Shown: positions 1 through 7,886 of the stretch, piece after piece | Position numbering within the stretch: the first letter of the stretch is position 1 | Layout of the letters: the number at the start of each line of letters is the position of its first letter | NCBI GenBank assembly: GCA_013141385.1 | Contig: JABFRB010000011.1 | Span: 108,019 to 172,018 of the forward strand | Direction: 5' to 3' | Length of the DNA: 64,000 nt | Source of the DNA: Bacteroidales bacterium | GTDB lineage: Bacteria; Bacteroidota; Bacteroidia; Bacteroidales; Tenuifilaceae | Position numbers and translations under genes: made by a program | The notes under the pieces: generated by a model | What the model was told of the DNA's origin: nothing | Databases searched by the model: none | What the model saw: the letters and a program-made list of their open reading frames with translations, nothing else

Positions 1-1197
1 GGTGCAGGATCGTATCCTGCGTTTTACTTATCTTCTGTTAATGTAATCAAATCATTTAATAATACTACTGCATCGAAAAGTACATTAAGAATGTTTTTAG
101 TAATTGTACAATTTATTACTTCCATTGTTTTAATTGTAAGCTCTGTTATTGTTACACAACAGTTGAACTACATTAAAAACAAAGATTTAGGAATAAATAC
201 CAAAAATGTCATTGCTTTTCCGTTGACGGGAGATAGAAGGAATTATGATTATTTTAAAGCCCAACTTTTAAAGGAAGAGGGTGTACTTACTGTTACATCC
301 GCATTTTTCTTGCCTAATAATATTGAACTTTCAGATAATCAAGTTGAAATATATGGACGATCGGATATCCAAAATGTAAACGTGAATTTCAATTGTGTAA
401 ATTATGATTACATAGAAACAATGGATATAAAATTAGAGCAAGGTCGTGCTTTTTCAAAAGACTATGCAAGTGATGAGCGAAGTGCTATATTAAATCGCAA
501 AGCTGTTGAACTATTAAATTTGAAAAATCCTATAGGCCAGAGATTTAAAGTTTGGGGATGGTATGAAGGTACTATAATTGGAGTGTCTGATAATTTCCAT
601 TTTGAATCTCTTAAAAATAATATAAAACCCATATTTTTAGTTAAAGGTATTGAAATTCAATTTGATAATATTTTGATTAAAATATCTCCAAATAATATAC
701 CTCGAACCATTAAAAAGATTGAAGAAACCTGGAAAAAATTGAACCCTGAATATCCGTTTGTCTATTCATTTATTGATCAAAAATTCGAGGAAATGTATAA
801 ATCTGAACAAAGAATGGGAAAAATATTTAGCTATTTTACTTTTATAGCAATTATAATATCATGCCTTGGATTATTTGGTCTGGCATCTTTATTATCCGTC
901 CAAAGAGCAAAAGAAGTGGGTATTAGAAAAGTTTTAGGGGCTAGTGTTGGAAGAATTACAACCATTATGACAATGAGGTTCGTTAAATGGGTTGTTATTG
1001 CAAATATACTGGCTATACCAATTGCATATTATTTTATGAATAAATGGTTACAATCATTTTACTATAAAATTAGCATAAGTATATGGGTATTTATTATTGC
1101 TATTATAGTTTCAATATCTATAGCAGTAATTTCAGTAATATTCCATACCCTGCGATCTGCCAATGTAAACCCGGTTAATGTGTTAAGCCAGGAGTAA
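1..1197 (+). CDS. FtsX/MacB-like ABC transporter permease (5' end outside window)
   Basis: The reading frame is open from base 1, so the gene starts before the window and 398 codons are visible. The first residues (GAGSYPAFYLSS) are the short motif that precedes a membrane segment in the FtsX-like permeases common in Bacteroidota. Hydrophobic segments follow at about residues 31-50, 278-300, 322-345 and 350-375. A soluble, periplasm-type domain lies between the first and second of these. The end (NVNPVNVLSQE) is the usual NPV tail of the family. Such proteins pair with a LolD/MacB-type ATPase to move lipoproteins, peptides or signals across the envelope. No ATPase is visible here. The gene is probably a core neighbour, although a role in exporting the peptide made downstream cannot be excluded. 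The 283 bp after it, up to NRPS1, hold no gene. Confidence 0.88.
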   Translation, partial: GAGSYPAFYLSSVNVIKSFNNTTASKSTLRMFLVIVQFITSIVLIVSSVIVTQQLNYIKNKDLGINTKNVIAFPLTGDRRNYDYFKAQLLKEEGVLTVTSAFFLPNNIELSDNQVEIYGRSDIQNVNVNFNCVNYDYIETMDIKLEQGRAFSKDYASDERSAILNRKAVELLNLKNPIGQRFKVWGWYEGTIIGVSDNFHFESLKNNIKPIFLVKGIEIQFDNILIKISPNNIPRTIKKIEETWKKLNPEYPFVYSFIDQKFEEMYKSEQRMGKIFSYFTFIAIIISCLGLFGLASLLSVQRAKEVGIRKVLGASVGRITTIMTMRFVKWVVIANILAIPIAYYFMNKWLQSFYYKISISIWVFIIAIIVSISIAVISVIFHTLRSANVNPVNVLSQE

Positions 1198-1226
1198 TTA
1201 AAAAAACACATTATTTATCTTAAAAG

Positions 1227-1250
1227 TTTAATTATTATATAATAATTAAA
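1227..1250 (+). terminator. AT-only palindrome after the permease gene, possible terminator
   Basis: A perfect 24-bp palindrome (12-bp half TTTAATTATTAT) starts 30 bp after the permease stop codon. It has no G or C and no loop or T tract, so as a terminator it would be weak. It could also be chance in AT-rich DNA. Confidence 0.25.
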
Positions 1251-1420
1251 TTCTATAAGGACATTCAACTTGGTTTGGTGAAATTCTTTGATGAGTTCCA
1301 TTTTAGATGGTCATATTTTTTGTTTGCAGTTTGGCTATTATGTAAACAATAGTGTTGATTAAATAATAGTGTTTATTAATTCTAATCGGAGGAGCATCAT
1401 ATCTATTTTCATAAACAAGA

Positions 1421-1452
1421 TTTGCACAATAATTATTTAAATTATATTATTT
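1421..1452 (+). promoter_or_regulatory. Weak Bacteroidota-type promoter candidate for NRPS1
   Basis: TTTG at 1421-1424, a 20-base spacer, then TATTATTT at 1445-1452, which matches TAnnTTTG at six of eight positions. It lies about 30 bp before the NRPS1 ATG. The spacing fits the -33/-7 arrangement of Bacteroidota promoters, but the -7 match is imperfect. Confidence 0.25.
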
Positions 1453-1480
1453 AGAAAATATAGTTTTCCTAGATTTTGAA

Positions 1481-4400
1481 ATGAGTACAAATATCAAAAT
1501 AGAAAAAACTAATATCGAAGATATATATGGATTAACTTCTTTACAGGAGGGAATGCTTTACTATTACCTCAAGAGTAAAGAAGAAAAAGCCTATTTTGTT
1601 CAATTATCATTAGATATTATTGGTTCTGTTGATATCGATTTATTATCGAAAGCATGGCAACATGTTGTTGAGACAAATGAGGTATTAAGAACAATTTTTA
1701 GATGGGAAAATATAAGTAAATCTATTCAGATTGTATTAAAAAAGTCAAAATGTGATATATTATTTGTTGATTTATCATTTCACGATTCAAATTATAGAAA
1801 CCAAGAATTTGAAAAAGTATTAATTAAGGATTATGAAGAATCTGTAAAACTCGACGAAAACCCAATTAAACTAACCCTATGTAAAATAGGAGAGAGTAAT
1901 TTTAAATTAATTATTAGTAATCATCATATTTTATATGATGGCTGGAGTAATGGTTTAATTATTAGTGAATTAATAAATAATTATGAAGCTTTAATAAGAG
2001 GAGAAATAATTAAGCAAATAAGTAAAACTAGATTTAAAGAGTTCATAAAAATAAACAATTTAAAATCTTCAATTGAATTAAATTATTGGAAGAACTATTT
2101 AAATGACTATAGTGATTTTAAGACAATTCAAACAAAAAATAGTATTTTAAATGCAAATACTAATGAGATAATTAAAATATCCATTGGAGAGGAGAGTAAG
2201 CAACTACTAAAGAATATTTGCGATAATAATAATGTCACAATAGCCGATATACTCTATACCTCATGGGGAATATTATTAAACCGATATTCAGGGAAAAATG
2301 ATATTCTTTTTGGCACAACCATATCTGGGAGGAATGTAAAGCTCAAAGGGATTGAAAATATGGTTGGGCTATTTATAAATACAATTCCTTTAAGGTTAAA
2401 TATATTATCAAATCAAAGTATATTAGATGTCATTAACGAAATTTCTGCGAAAATACGAGAAAGAGAAAAATATGAGAATGTCCCATTACAATCAATACTA
2501 GAAGTTTCCGGATTAAAAGGAGAGGATATTTTTGAATCAATATTTGTTATTGAGAACTATCCGATAAGTAAAACTAGTTTAAGTGATAATTTTGTAATTA
2601 ACTCTTATTCTATTAGAGAGTCAACTAACTATAAGTTAACAATTAGTGTACTGCTAGGTGAGAAAATTGAAATATGTTTTAAATATTCCCCACGGAATTT
2701 TGAGAGAATATTGATCGAGAACATCTCAAAACATTTCTTAAAGATAGTTGATTATATTATTAATAGTAACGATACTATTATAGAAGATCTGAACGTACTT
2801 TCGGATTCAGAGAAAAAGCAACTTTTATTTGAATTTAATAATACTAATTCAGAGTATCCAAGGGAAAAAACGCTATACCAACTATTCGATGATAATGCTG
2901 CAAGATTCCCGGACAGGGTAGCCGTTGTTTACAATGATTGCTATTTAACCTTTAAGGATCTAAAAGCGAAATCGAACCAAGTGGCAAAGTTACTTGGAAC
3001 ATATGGCTTCCAAAAGAATTGTTGTATAGGTTTGGCTGTTGATAGATCTGTTGAGATGATCATAGGCATTCTGGGAATATCTAAATCTGGGGGAGCCTAT
3101 TTGCCAATTGATCCAACGTATCCCCAAAAAAGAATAGAATACATAAAAAAAGACGCAAGTATAGATATTACTTTAACTCAGAGCAAATTCCAAAATAAGG
3201 TTGAAGGTATAGAGCATAAAATATATTTAGACTCTCCATCCATCTTTGCAGGAGAACAGACGGGTGTGGCAATAGACGCTGAGAAGGGCGAGTATGCATA
3301 TATTATTTATACCTCTGGCTCAACTGGAGAACCTAAGGGAGTTTTGGTTGGGCATAAGGGTGTTGTCAATTTAATATATTCAATAGATAAAGATGTTTAC
3401 AGTTTAAAGCCTGAAGTTCAAAATGTTTCTCTTGTTTCTCCCATATTTTTTGATGCATCTGTAAAACAAATATTTCCATCACTCGCTCTAGGTCAGTGTT
3501 TAATTATTGTTCCTGAAGAATTACGTACAGAGGCTAAAGGACTTTTAGAGTATTATGCACGTAATAATGTAAATGTTGTGGATGGTACTCCAATGCACCT
3601 ACAAATGATGTTGCAATTTAGGGATGAACTTGAAAAATTGAAAAGTGTCAGAAATTTTCTCATAGGAGGCGAGGAACTTAAATTGGAGATTATAAATGAA
3701 TTATTTAATTCATTAAAAGGGATTAATTTCAATATATTAAATGTTTATGGACCAACTGAGGGTACTGATATTACAAGCATATTCAAGTATAGTAGAGAAA
3801 ATATAGGTGATTATGAGTCGGTTGTTACAGTTGGAAAACCCATATCTAATGTACAAACCTTAATTCTTGATTCACATTTTAGACCTCAACCACTTGGTGT
3901 ATTCGGGGAACTTTGTGTAAGTGGTGATAATCTATCTTATGGATATTTAAATAACCCAGAATTAACATTTAAAAAATTTGTGGAAAACCCCTTTGAAAAA
4001 GGGGGTAAAATGTTTAGAACTGCTGATTTGGCAAGATGGTTGCCCGATGGGAACATTGAACTATTAGGACGCATTGATAATCAAGTAAAAATAAGGGGTT
4101 ATAGGATAGAACTGGGAGAGATTGAAAACGTGTTAATCAAGAATTCAGAGGTAAAATCCTGTGTTGTAAGTGTTTATCAAAATAATGTCGATAAATATCT
4201 TTGTGCATATATAGTTGCTTCTAAGGGCTTTGATGTTGATAATTTACGAAACAACCTAATTGGTCAACTACCCGAATATATGATTCCTACATATTTTGTA
4301 AGGTTAGATGAACTCCCTCTTACTAATAATGGAAAAGTAAATCGAAGAGCCCTCCCTTCACCTGAAATTGTAGCAGGTAATAATTATGTTGCTCCATCAA

Positions 4401-5998
4401 ATGATATTGAGGTTAGATTGGCTAATATCTGGTCTGAAATTTTGAATATACCATACGAATCAATTAGCGTTAATGCAAACTTCTTCCATATAGGAGGACA
4501 TTCACTAAAAGCAATGGCATTAACTTCTAAAATAAATAAGGAGTTCAATGTAAAAATAAAATTATCCGAGATATTTAGTCAACCAACATTAAAAGGAGTT
4601 GCAGATACAATTCATAGAACCCATAGGGAGGTTTATAAGATTATTCATAAAGTTGAGAAAAAAGAGTATTATAACTTATCATCGGCTCAAAAAAGAATAT
4701 TTGTTATTCAGAAAATGAATGGCTCAACCAATATCTTTAATATTCATGCAGCATTTAAACTCGAAGGAAAGTTGAACATAGATATTCTTGAGGAGTCATT
4801 AAAAAGCATAATTAAAAGGCATGAAGCATTAAGAACATCATTTGTAATAGCCGATGGCAATCCCGTTCAAAGAATACATGATTTTGTTGATTTTAAAATA
4901 GAGTACGATAATATTCAAAATGAAGATAAAATAAATCATCGAGTTGTTGATTTTATTAAACCCTTTGACTTTTCAAAGCCCCCATTGTTAAGAGTTTTGT
5001 TAATTAAAATGGAGGATGAAAAGTTTATCCTTGTAGTAGATATTCACCATATCATCTCTGATGGAGTGACCTCAGAAATAATTGCGAATGAATGGTTAAA
5101 ACTTTATGAGGGCAGTAATATTGCAGAGCCTATATTCCAATATAAAGATTTTTCTGAATGGCAGAATAGTAAGTATTATAAAGAGTTAATTAAAAAGCAA
5201 GAAGATTTTTGGCTGAACGAGTATAAGATATTACCTCCTTTAATTGATCTTCCTTTGGATTATAAAAGAGGCGAAGTGAATAAATATCAAGGTAACTTTA
5301 TTGAATGGACTATAAATAAAGAGGTAACCAAAAAAATTAATAATTTGATTGTAAAGTCAGAGGCAACAATGTTTACGGTTTTACTATCAGTTTACTATGT
5401 TTTAGTTTATAAATACACTAATATAAAAGATATTGTAATTGGTTTTCCTGTTACAGGCAGGAATGAAAACTCATTTAATAACACTCTAGGGATGTTTGTT
5501 AATATGTTAGCCATCCGCAATAGAATAGATGGTAACTGGAAATATTTAGTGTTCCTTGAAGCAGTTAAGAAGAGAGTTTTAAATGCTTTGGAAAATCAAG
5601 AATATCCGTTTGATGAATTAGTAAATAGGTTGGGACTGACTGGGGCAGTTGATAGAAATCCACTATTTAATATTGTGCTTGCGTTACAGAATATGGATAA
5701 ATCAGCGAGAAAAAATTCATCCTTTGAGCTTACTCCATATAACATATTAAATACTTCAGCTAAATTCGACTTAACTTTAAGCGTTACCGAACAAGGGGAG
5801 GAACTTCAAATGTATTTAGAATACTCAACCCAACTATTTAATAAAGCAAGAATAGAACAATTTCAGATTCATTTCACGGAAATATTAACTCAGGTAATAG
5901 AAGCAGATGTTATAATTGATGAGATACAATTTTCTGGCATCTTACCAAAGATTAAGACTAAGGATATTGCTGTTGATACAGTCGATTTCAATTTTTAA
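1481..5998 (+). CDS. NRPS1: C-A-T-C, first module, Glx-type code
   Basis: Non-ribosomal peptide synthetase of 1505 residues. The first C domain (about 15-430) has an intact HHILYDG (H148-H149-D153-G154). The A domain (about 455-960) has TSGSTGEPKG from 611, FDAS with D658, and YGPTE from Y756. The carrier protein has GGHSLKA with attachment Ser1008. A second C domain (about 1065-1480) has HHIISDG (H1189-H1190-D1194). My hand-read code is D-A-K-D-L-G-V-D-I-K, close to Glu/Gln codes (inference). The N-terminus (IEDIYGLTSLQEGML) resembles acceptor ends of C domains, so the first C may load a fatty acyl group or accept a peptide from another subunit. The protein ends in a C domain with no following A domain, and its tail reads VDFNF. 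The A-T partner for that C domain should be NRPS2. The first ATG of the long frame is used. Confidence 0.95.
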   Translation: MSTNIKIEKTNIEDIYGLTSLQEGMLYYYLKSKEEKAYFVQLSLDIIGSVDIDLLSKAWQHVVETNEVLRTIFRWENISKSIQIVLKKSKCDILFVDLSFHDSNYRNQEFEKVLIKDYEESVKLDENPIKLTLCKIGESNFKLIISNHHILYDGWSNGLIISELINNYEALIRGEIIKQISKTRFKEFIKINNLKSSIELNYWKNYLNDYSDFKTIQTKNSILNANTNEIIKISIGEESKQLLKNICDNNNVTIADILYTSWGILLNRYSGKNDILFGTTISGRNVKLKGIENMVGLFINTIPLRLNILSNQSILDVINEISAKIREREKYENVPLQSILEVSGLKGEDIFESIFVIENYPISKTSLSDNFVINSYSIRESTNYKLTISVLLGEKIEICFKYSPRNFERILIENISKHFLKIVDYIINSNDTIIEDLNVLSDSEKKQLLFEFNNTNSEYPREKTLYQLFDDNAARFPDRVAVVYNDCYLTFKDLKAKSNQVAKLLGTYGFQKNCCIGLAVDRSVEMIIGILGISKSGGAYLPIDPTYPQKRIEYIKKDASIDITLTQSKFQNKVEGIEHKIYLDSPSIFAGEQTGVAIDAEKGEYAYIIYTSGSTGEPKGVLVGHKGVVNLIYSIDKDVYSLKPEVQNVSLVSPIFFDASVKQIFPSLALGQCLIIVPEELRTEAKGLLEYYARNNVNVVDGTPMHLQMMLQFRDELEKLKSVRNFLIGGEELKLEIINELFNSLKGINFNILNVYGPTEGTDITSIFKYSRENIGDYESVVTVGKPISNVQTLILDSHFRPQPLGVFGELCVSGDNLSYGYLNNPELTFKKFVENPFEKGGKMFRTADLARWLPDGNIELLGRIDNQVKIRGYRIELGEIENVLIKNSEVKSCVVSVYQNNVDKYLCAYIVASKGFDVDNLRNNLIGQLPEYMIPTYFVRLDELPLTNNGKVNRRALPSPEIVAGNNYVAPSNDIEVRLANIWSEILNIPYESISVNANFFHIGGHSLKAMALTSKINKEFNVKIKLSEIFSQPTLKGVADTIHRTHREVYKIIHKVEKKEYYNLSSAQKRIFVIQKMNGSTNIFNIHAAFKLEGKLNIDILEESLKSIIKRHEALRTSFVIADGNPVQRIHDFVDFKIEYDNIQNEDKINHRVVDFIKPFDFSKPPLLRVLLIKMEDEKFILVVDIHHIISDGVTSEIIANEWLKLYEGSNIAEPIFQYKDFSEWQNSKYYKELIKKQEDFWLNEYKILPPLIDLPLDYKRGEVNKYQGNFIEWTINKEVTKKINNLIVKSEATMFTVLLSVYYVLVYKYTNIKDIVIGFPVTGRNENSFNNTLGMFVNMLAIRNRIDGNWKYLVFLEAVKKRVLNALENQEYPFDELVNRLGLTGAVDRNPLFNIVLALQNMDKSARKNSSFELTPYNILNTSAKFDLTLSVTEQGEELQMYLEYSTQLFNKARIEQFQIHFTEILTQVIEADVIIDEIQFSGILPKIKTKDIAVDTVDFNF

Positions 5999-6120
5999 AA
6001 CTGCTTCTAAAAAACAATTAATTATTAAAATATAAGTTTGTCTATTTTGATAATAGAATCAATTCAATTTACATTAATAATTCATTAACTACCTCATTAA
6101 TAGTGCCATTTTTTGATATA

Positions 6121-6195
6121 ATGAAAAAAGCACTTGCGCTTCTTACAATTTTGAAACACGGATATTTAAATAAGAAAAAATACCTATATGCCTAA
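6121..6195 (+). CDS. Possible 24-codon leader ORF overlapping the radical SAM start
   Basis: ATG at 6121 opens a 24-codon frame (begins MKKALALLTILK, ends KKKYLYA) whose stop overlaps the radical SAM start at 6188. It has a basic then hydrophobic profile. It could couple translation into the next gene, or be chance. No homology is recognised. Confidence 0.15.
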   Translation: MKKALALLTILKHGYLNKKKYLYA

Positions 6196-7885
6196 TCCAA
6201 ATTATCAGAAAGTACTACTTCTGATGCCCCCCTATTGGGATCCATTGATTCCACCTCAAGGTATTGCTACCATAAAAAGGATGCTTGAGAAAAATAATTT
6301 CAATGTAAAAACCATTGACTTGAATATAGATAGTCAGGTCAAAAAATGCTATGAAGATTATTTTGATTGTATAAGAATAATGATTCCAGAGAGTAACTGG
6401 GGTAATTTGTATAACATAGGACATGATGTATTACAGAATCATATGTTAGCCTTTGTTAATATTACAGATTACGATGAGTATATCGCTTTGGTTGAGGAAA
6501 TTGTTTATCATACATTTTTTATCTATCCGAGCAGGGAAGAGTTAATTAATCTTGATGAGATTATTAAAAATTTCTTCTCCTACCTGAAAAAGTATATAGA
6601 CTCAATTGTGAAAGATTTTAACCCGGGGGTATTTGGGTGTACTGTTAATAAAACACAATTTCCGGCGGCACTATATATGTTTAAAACTGTAAAGGAAATT
6701 AATAGTAGTATATTAACCTGCATGGGAGGTGGCATTTTTTCAGACTCTATGGTTGTTGGCTCTCCTAACTATGAAAATATGCTTAAGTATACTGAATCAT
6801 TTATTGATAAAATAGTATTAGGAAGAGGTGAAATATTACTGTTAAAGATATTAAACGGGGAATTTGAGAACTCCAAAAGAGTATTTTCAAAGGCTGATTT
6901 AAGTGAAAGTGATGTGCAAAAATATAAAGCAGACATACCTGATTTATCAGATTTTGATCTGAACTACTATTTGTATGTGGCTGCTACAGCATCCTTTAGC
7001 TGCCCATTTCAATGTAGTTTTTGTACTGCCTCAAAGTATTTTGGAGAGTATATAAAGAGAGATATAAATATAGTGGTTGATGATATTTCAAGAATAAAAT
7101 CAACTTATGGAAAACAGATTTTCTTTATGACTGATGCTTTATTAAATCCAGTTGTAGATGATCTTTCCAGAGAGTTGATCAGACAAAAACTTTACGTTTA
7201 TATGGATAGTTATTTGCGGGTTGATCCGGGAGTTAATCAGCAAAATACAATTAGTTGGAGAAAAGGAGGATTATACAGGGTGAGGTTGGGTGTTGAAAGT
7301 GGTTCTCAGCGAGTACTGAATATAATGGGGAAAAGTATTACAATAGAGCAAACCCGAAATACACTAAAGAATTTGGCAATTGCTGGAATTAAAACAACAA
7401 CCTACTGGGTTATTGGCCACCCAGAGGAAACAGAAGAGGATTTCCAGTTAACACTTGATCTGATAAGTGAATGTAAAAATTACATCTATCAAGCAGAATG
7501 TAATCCATTTAACTACTCATATTACGGACAAGTATCTTCCGATAAATGGGCAAGTATGCAGACGTTACTGTACCCAGAACATGGGAAGAAAATGTTATCG
7601 ATGCTCCAAACATGGGTACTAAACTGTGAGCCTACAAGGGATAAAACTTTTGATAGAATTTTCAGGTTTACACAGCATTGTAAAAAAATAGGATTACCTA
7701 ATCCATACTCACTTAACGAAATATATAAAGCGGATAAGAGATGGCAAGGTCTTCATAGAAATGCTGTTCCAGCATTGTATGATATAATTAGCAATAGCGT
7801 TAATCATGAAGAGGATAGAGAAAATGTTAAATTAGTACAGTTTGTTCAAACAGAGAACGAGAATATTGTAGAATTCAATTTTTAG
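6188..7885 (+). CDS. Radical SAM enzyme with N-terminal B12-binding-like domain
   Basis: 565 residues. Residues 1-215 look like the Rossmann-type cobalamin-binding domain of B12-radical SAM proteins (start VLLLMPPYWDPLIPPQG). I see no DxHxxG cobalamin-ligand motif. The [4Fe-4S]/SAM motif CxxxCxxC is C272-PFQ-C276-SF-C279. The later GHPEETEEDF segment is typical of this superfamily. Members with this layout methylate unactivated carbons or rearrange substrates, so modification of a carrier-bound residue or the peptide is the likely job (inference). The gene sits between NRPS1 and NRPS2, and NRPS2 starts 1 bp after its stop, implying translational coupling. Its last residues (NIVEFNF) copy the tail of NRPS1 (DTVDFNF), a docking-like signal that is unusual on a tailoring enzyme. 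Confidence 0.88.
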   Translation: MPNPNYQKVLLLMPPYWDPLIPPQGIATIKRMLEKNNFNVKTIDLNIDSQVKKCYEDYFDCIRIMIPESNWGNLYNIGHDVLQNHMLAFVNITDYDEYIALVEEIVYHTFFIYPSREELINLDEIIKNFFSYLKKYIDSIVKDFNPGVFGCTVNKTQFPAALYMFKTVKEINSSILTCMGGGIFSDSMVVGSPNYENMLKYTESFIDKIVLGRGEILLLKILNGEFENSKRVFSKADLSESDVQKYKADIPDLSDFDLNYYLYVAATASFSCPFQCSFCTASKYFGEYIKRDINIVVDDISRIKSTYGKQIFFMTDALLNPVVDDLSRELIRQKLYVYMDSYLRVDPGVNQQNTISWRKGGLYRVRLGVESGSQRVLNIMGKSITIEQTRNTLKNLAIAGIKTTTYWVIGHPEETEEDFQLTLDLISECKNYIYQAECNPFNYSYYGQVSSDKWASMQTLLYPEHGKKMLSMLQTWVLNCEPTRDKTFDRIFRFTQHCKKIGLPNPYSLNEIYKADKRWQGLHRNAVPALYDIISNSVNHEEDRENVKLVQFVQTENENIVEFNF

Positions 7886-7886
7886 T

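Noticed and set aside
1387..1394. Shine-Dalgarno-like GGAGGAGC before NRPS1
   Set aside because: No start codon follows at a usable distance, and it lies over 80 bases before the NRPS1 ATG.
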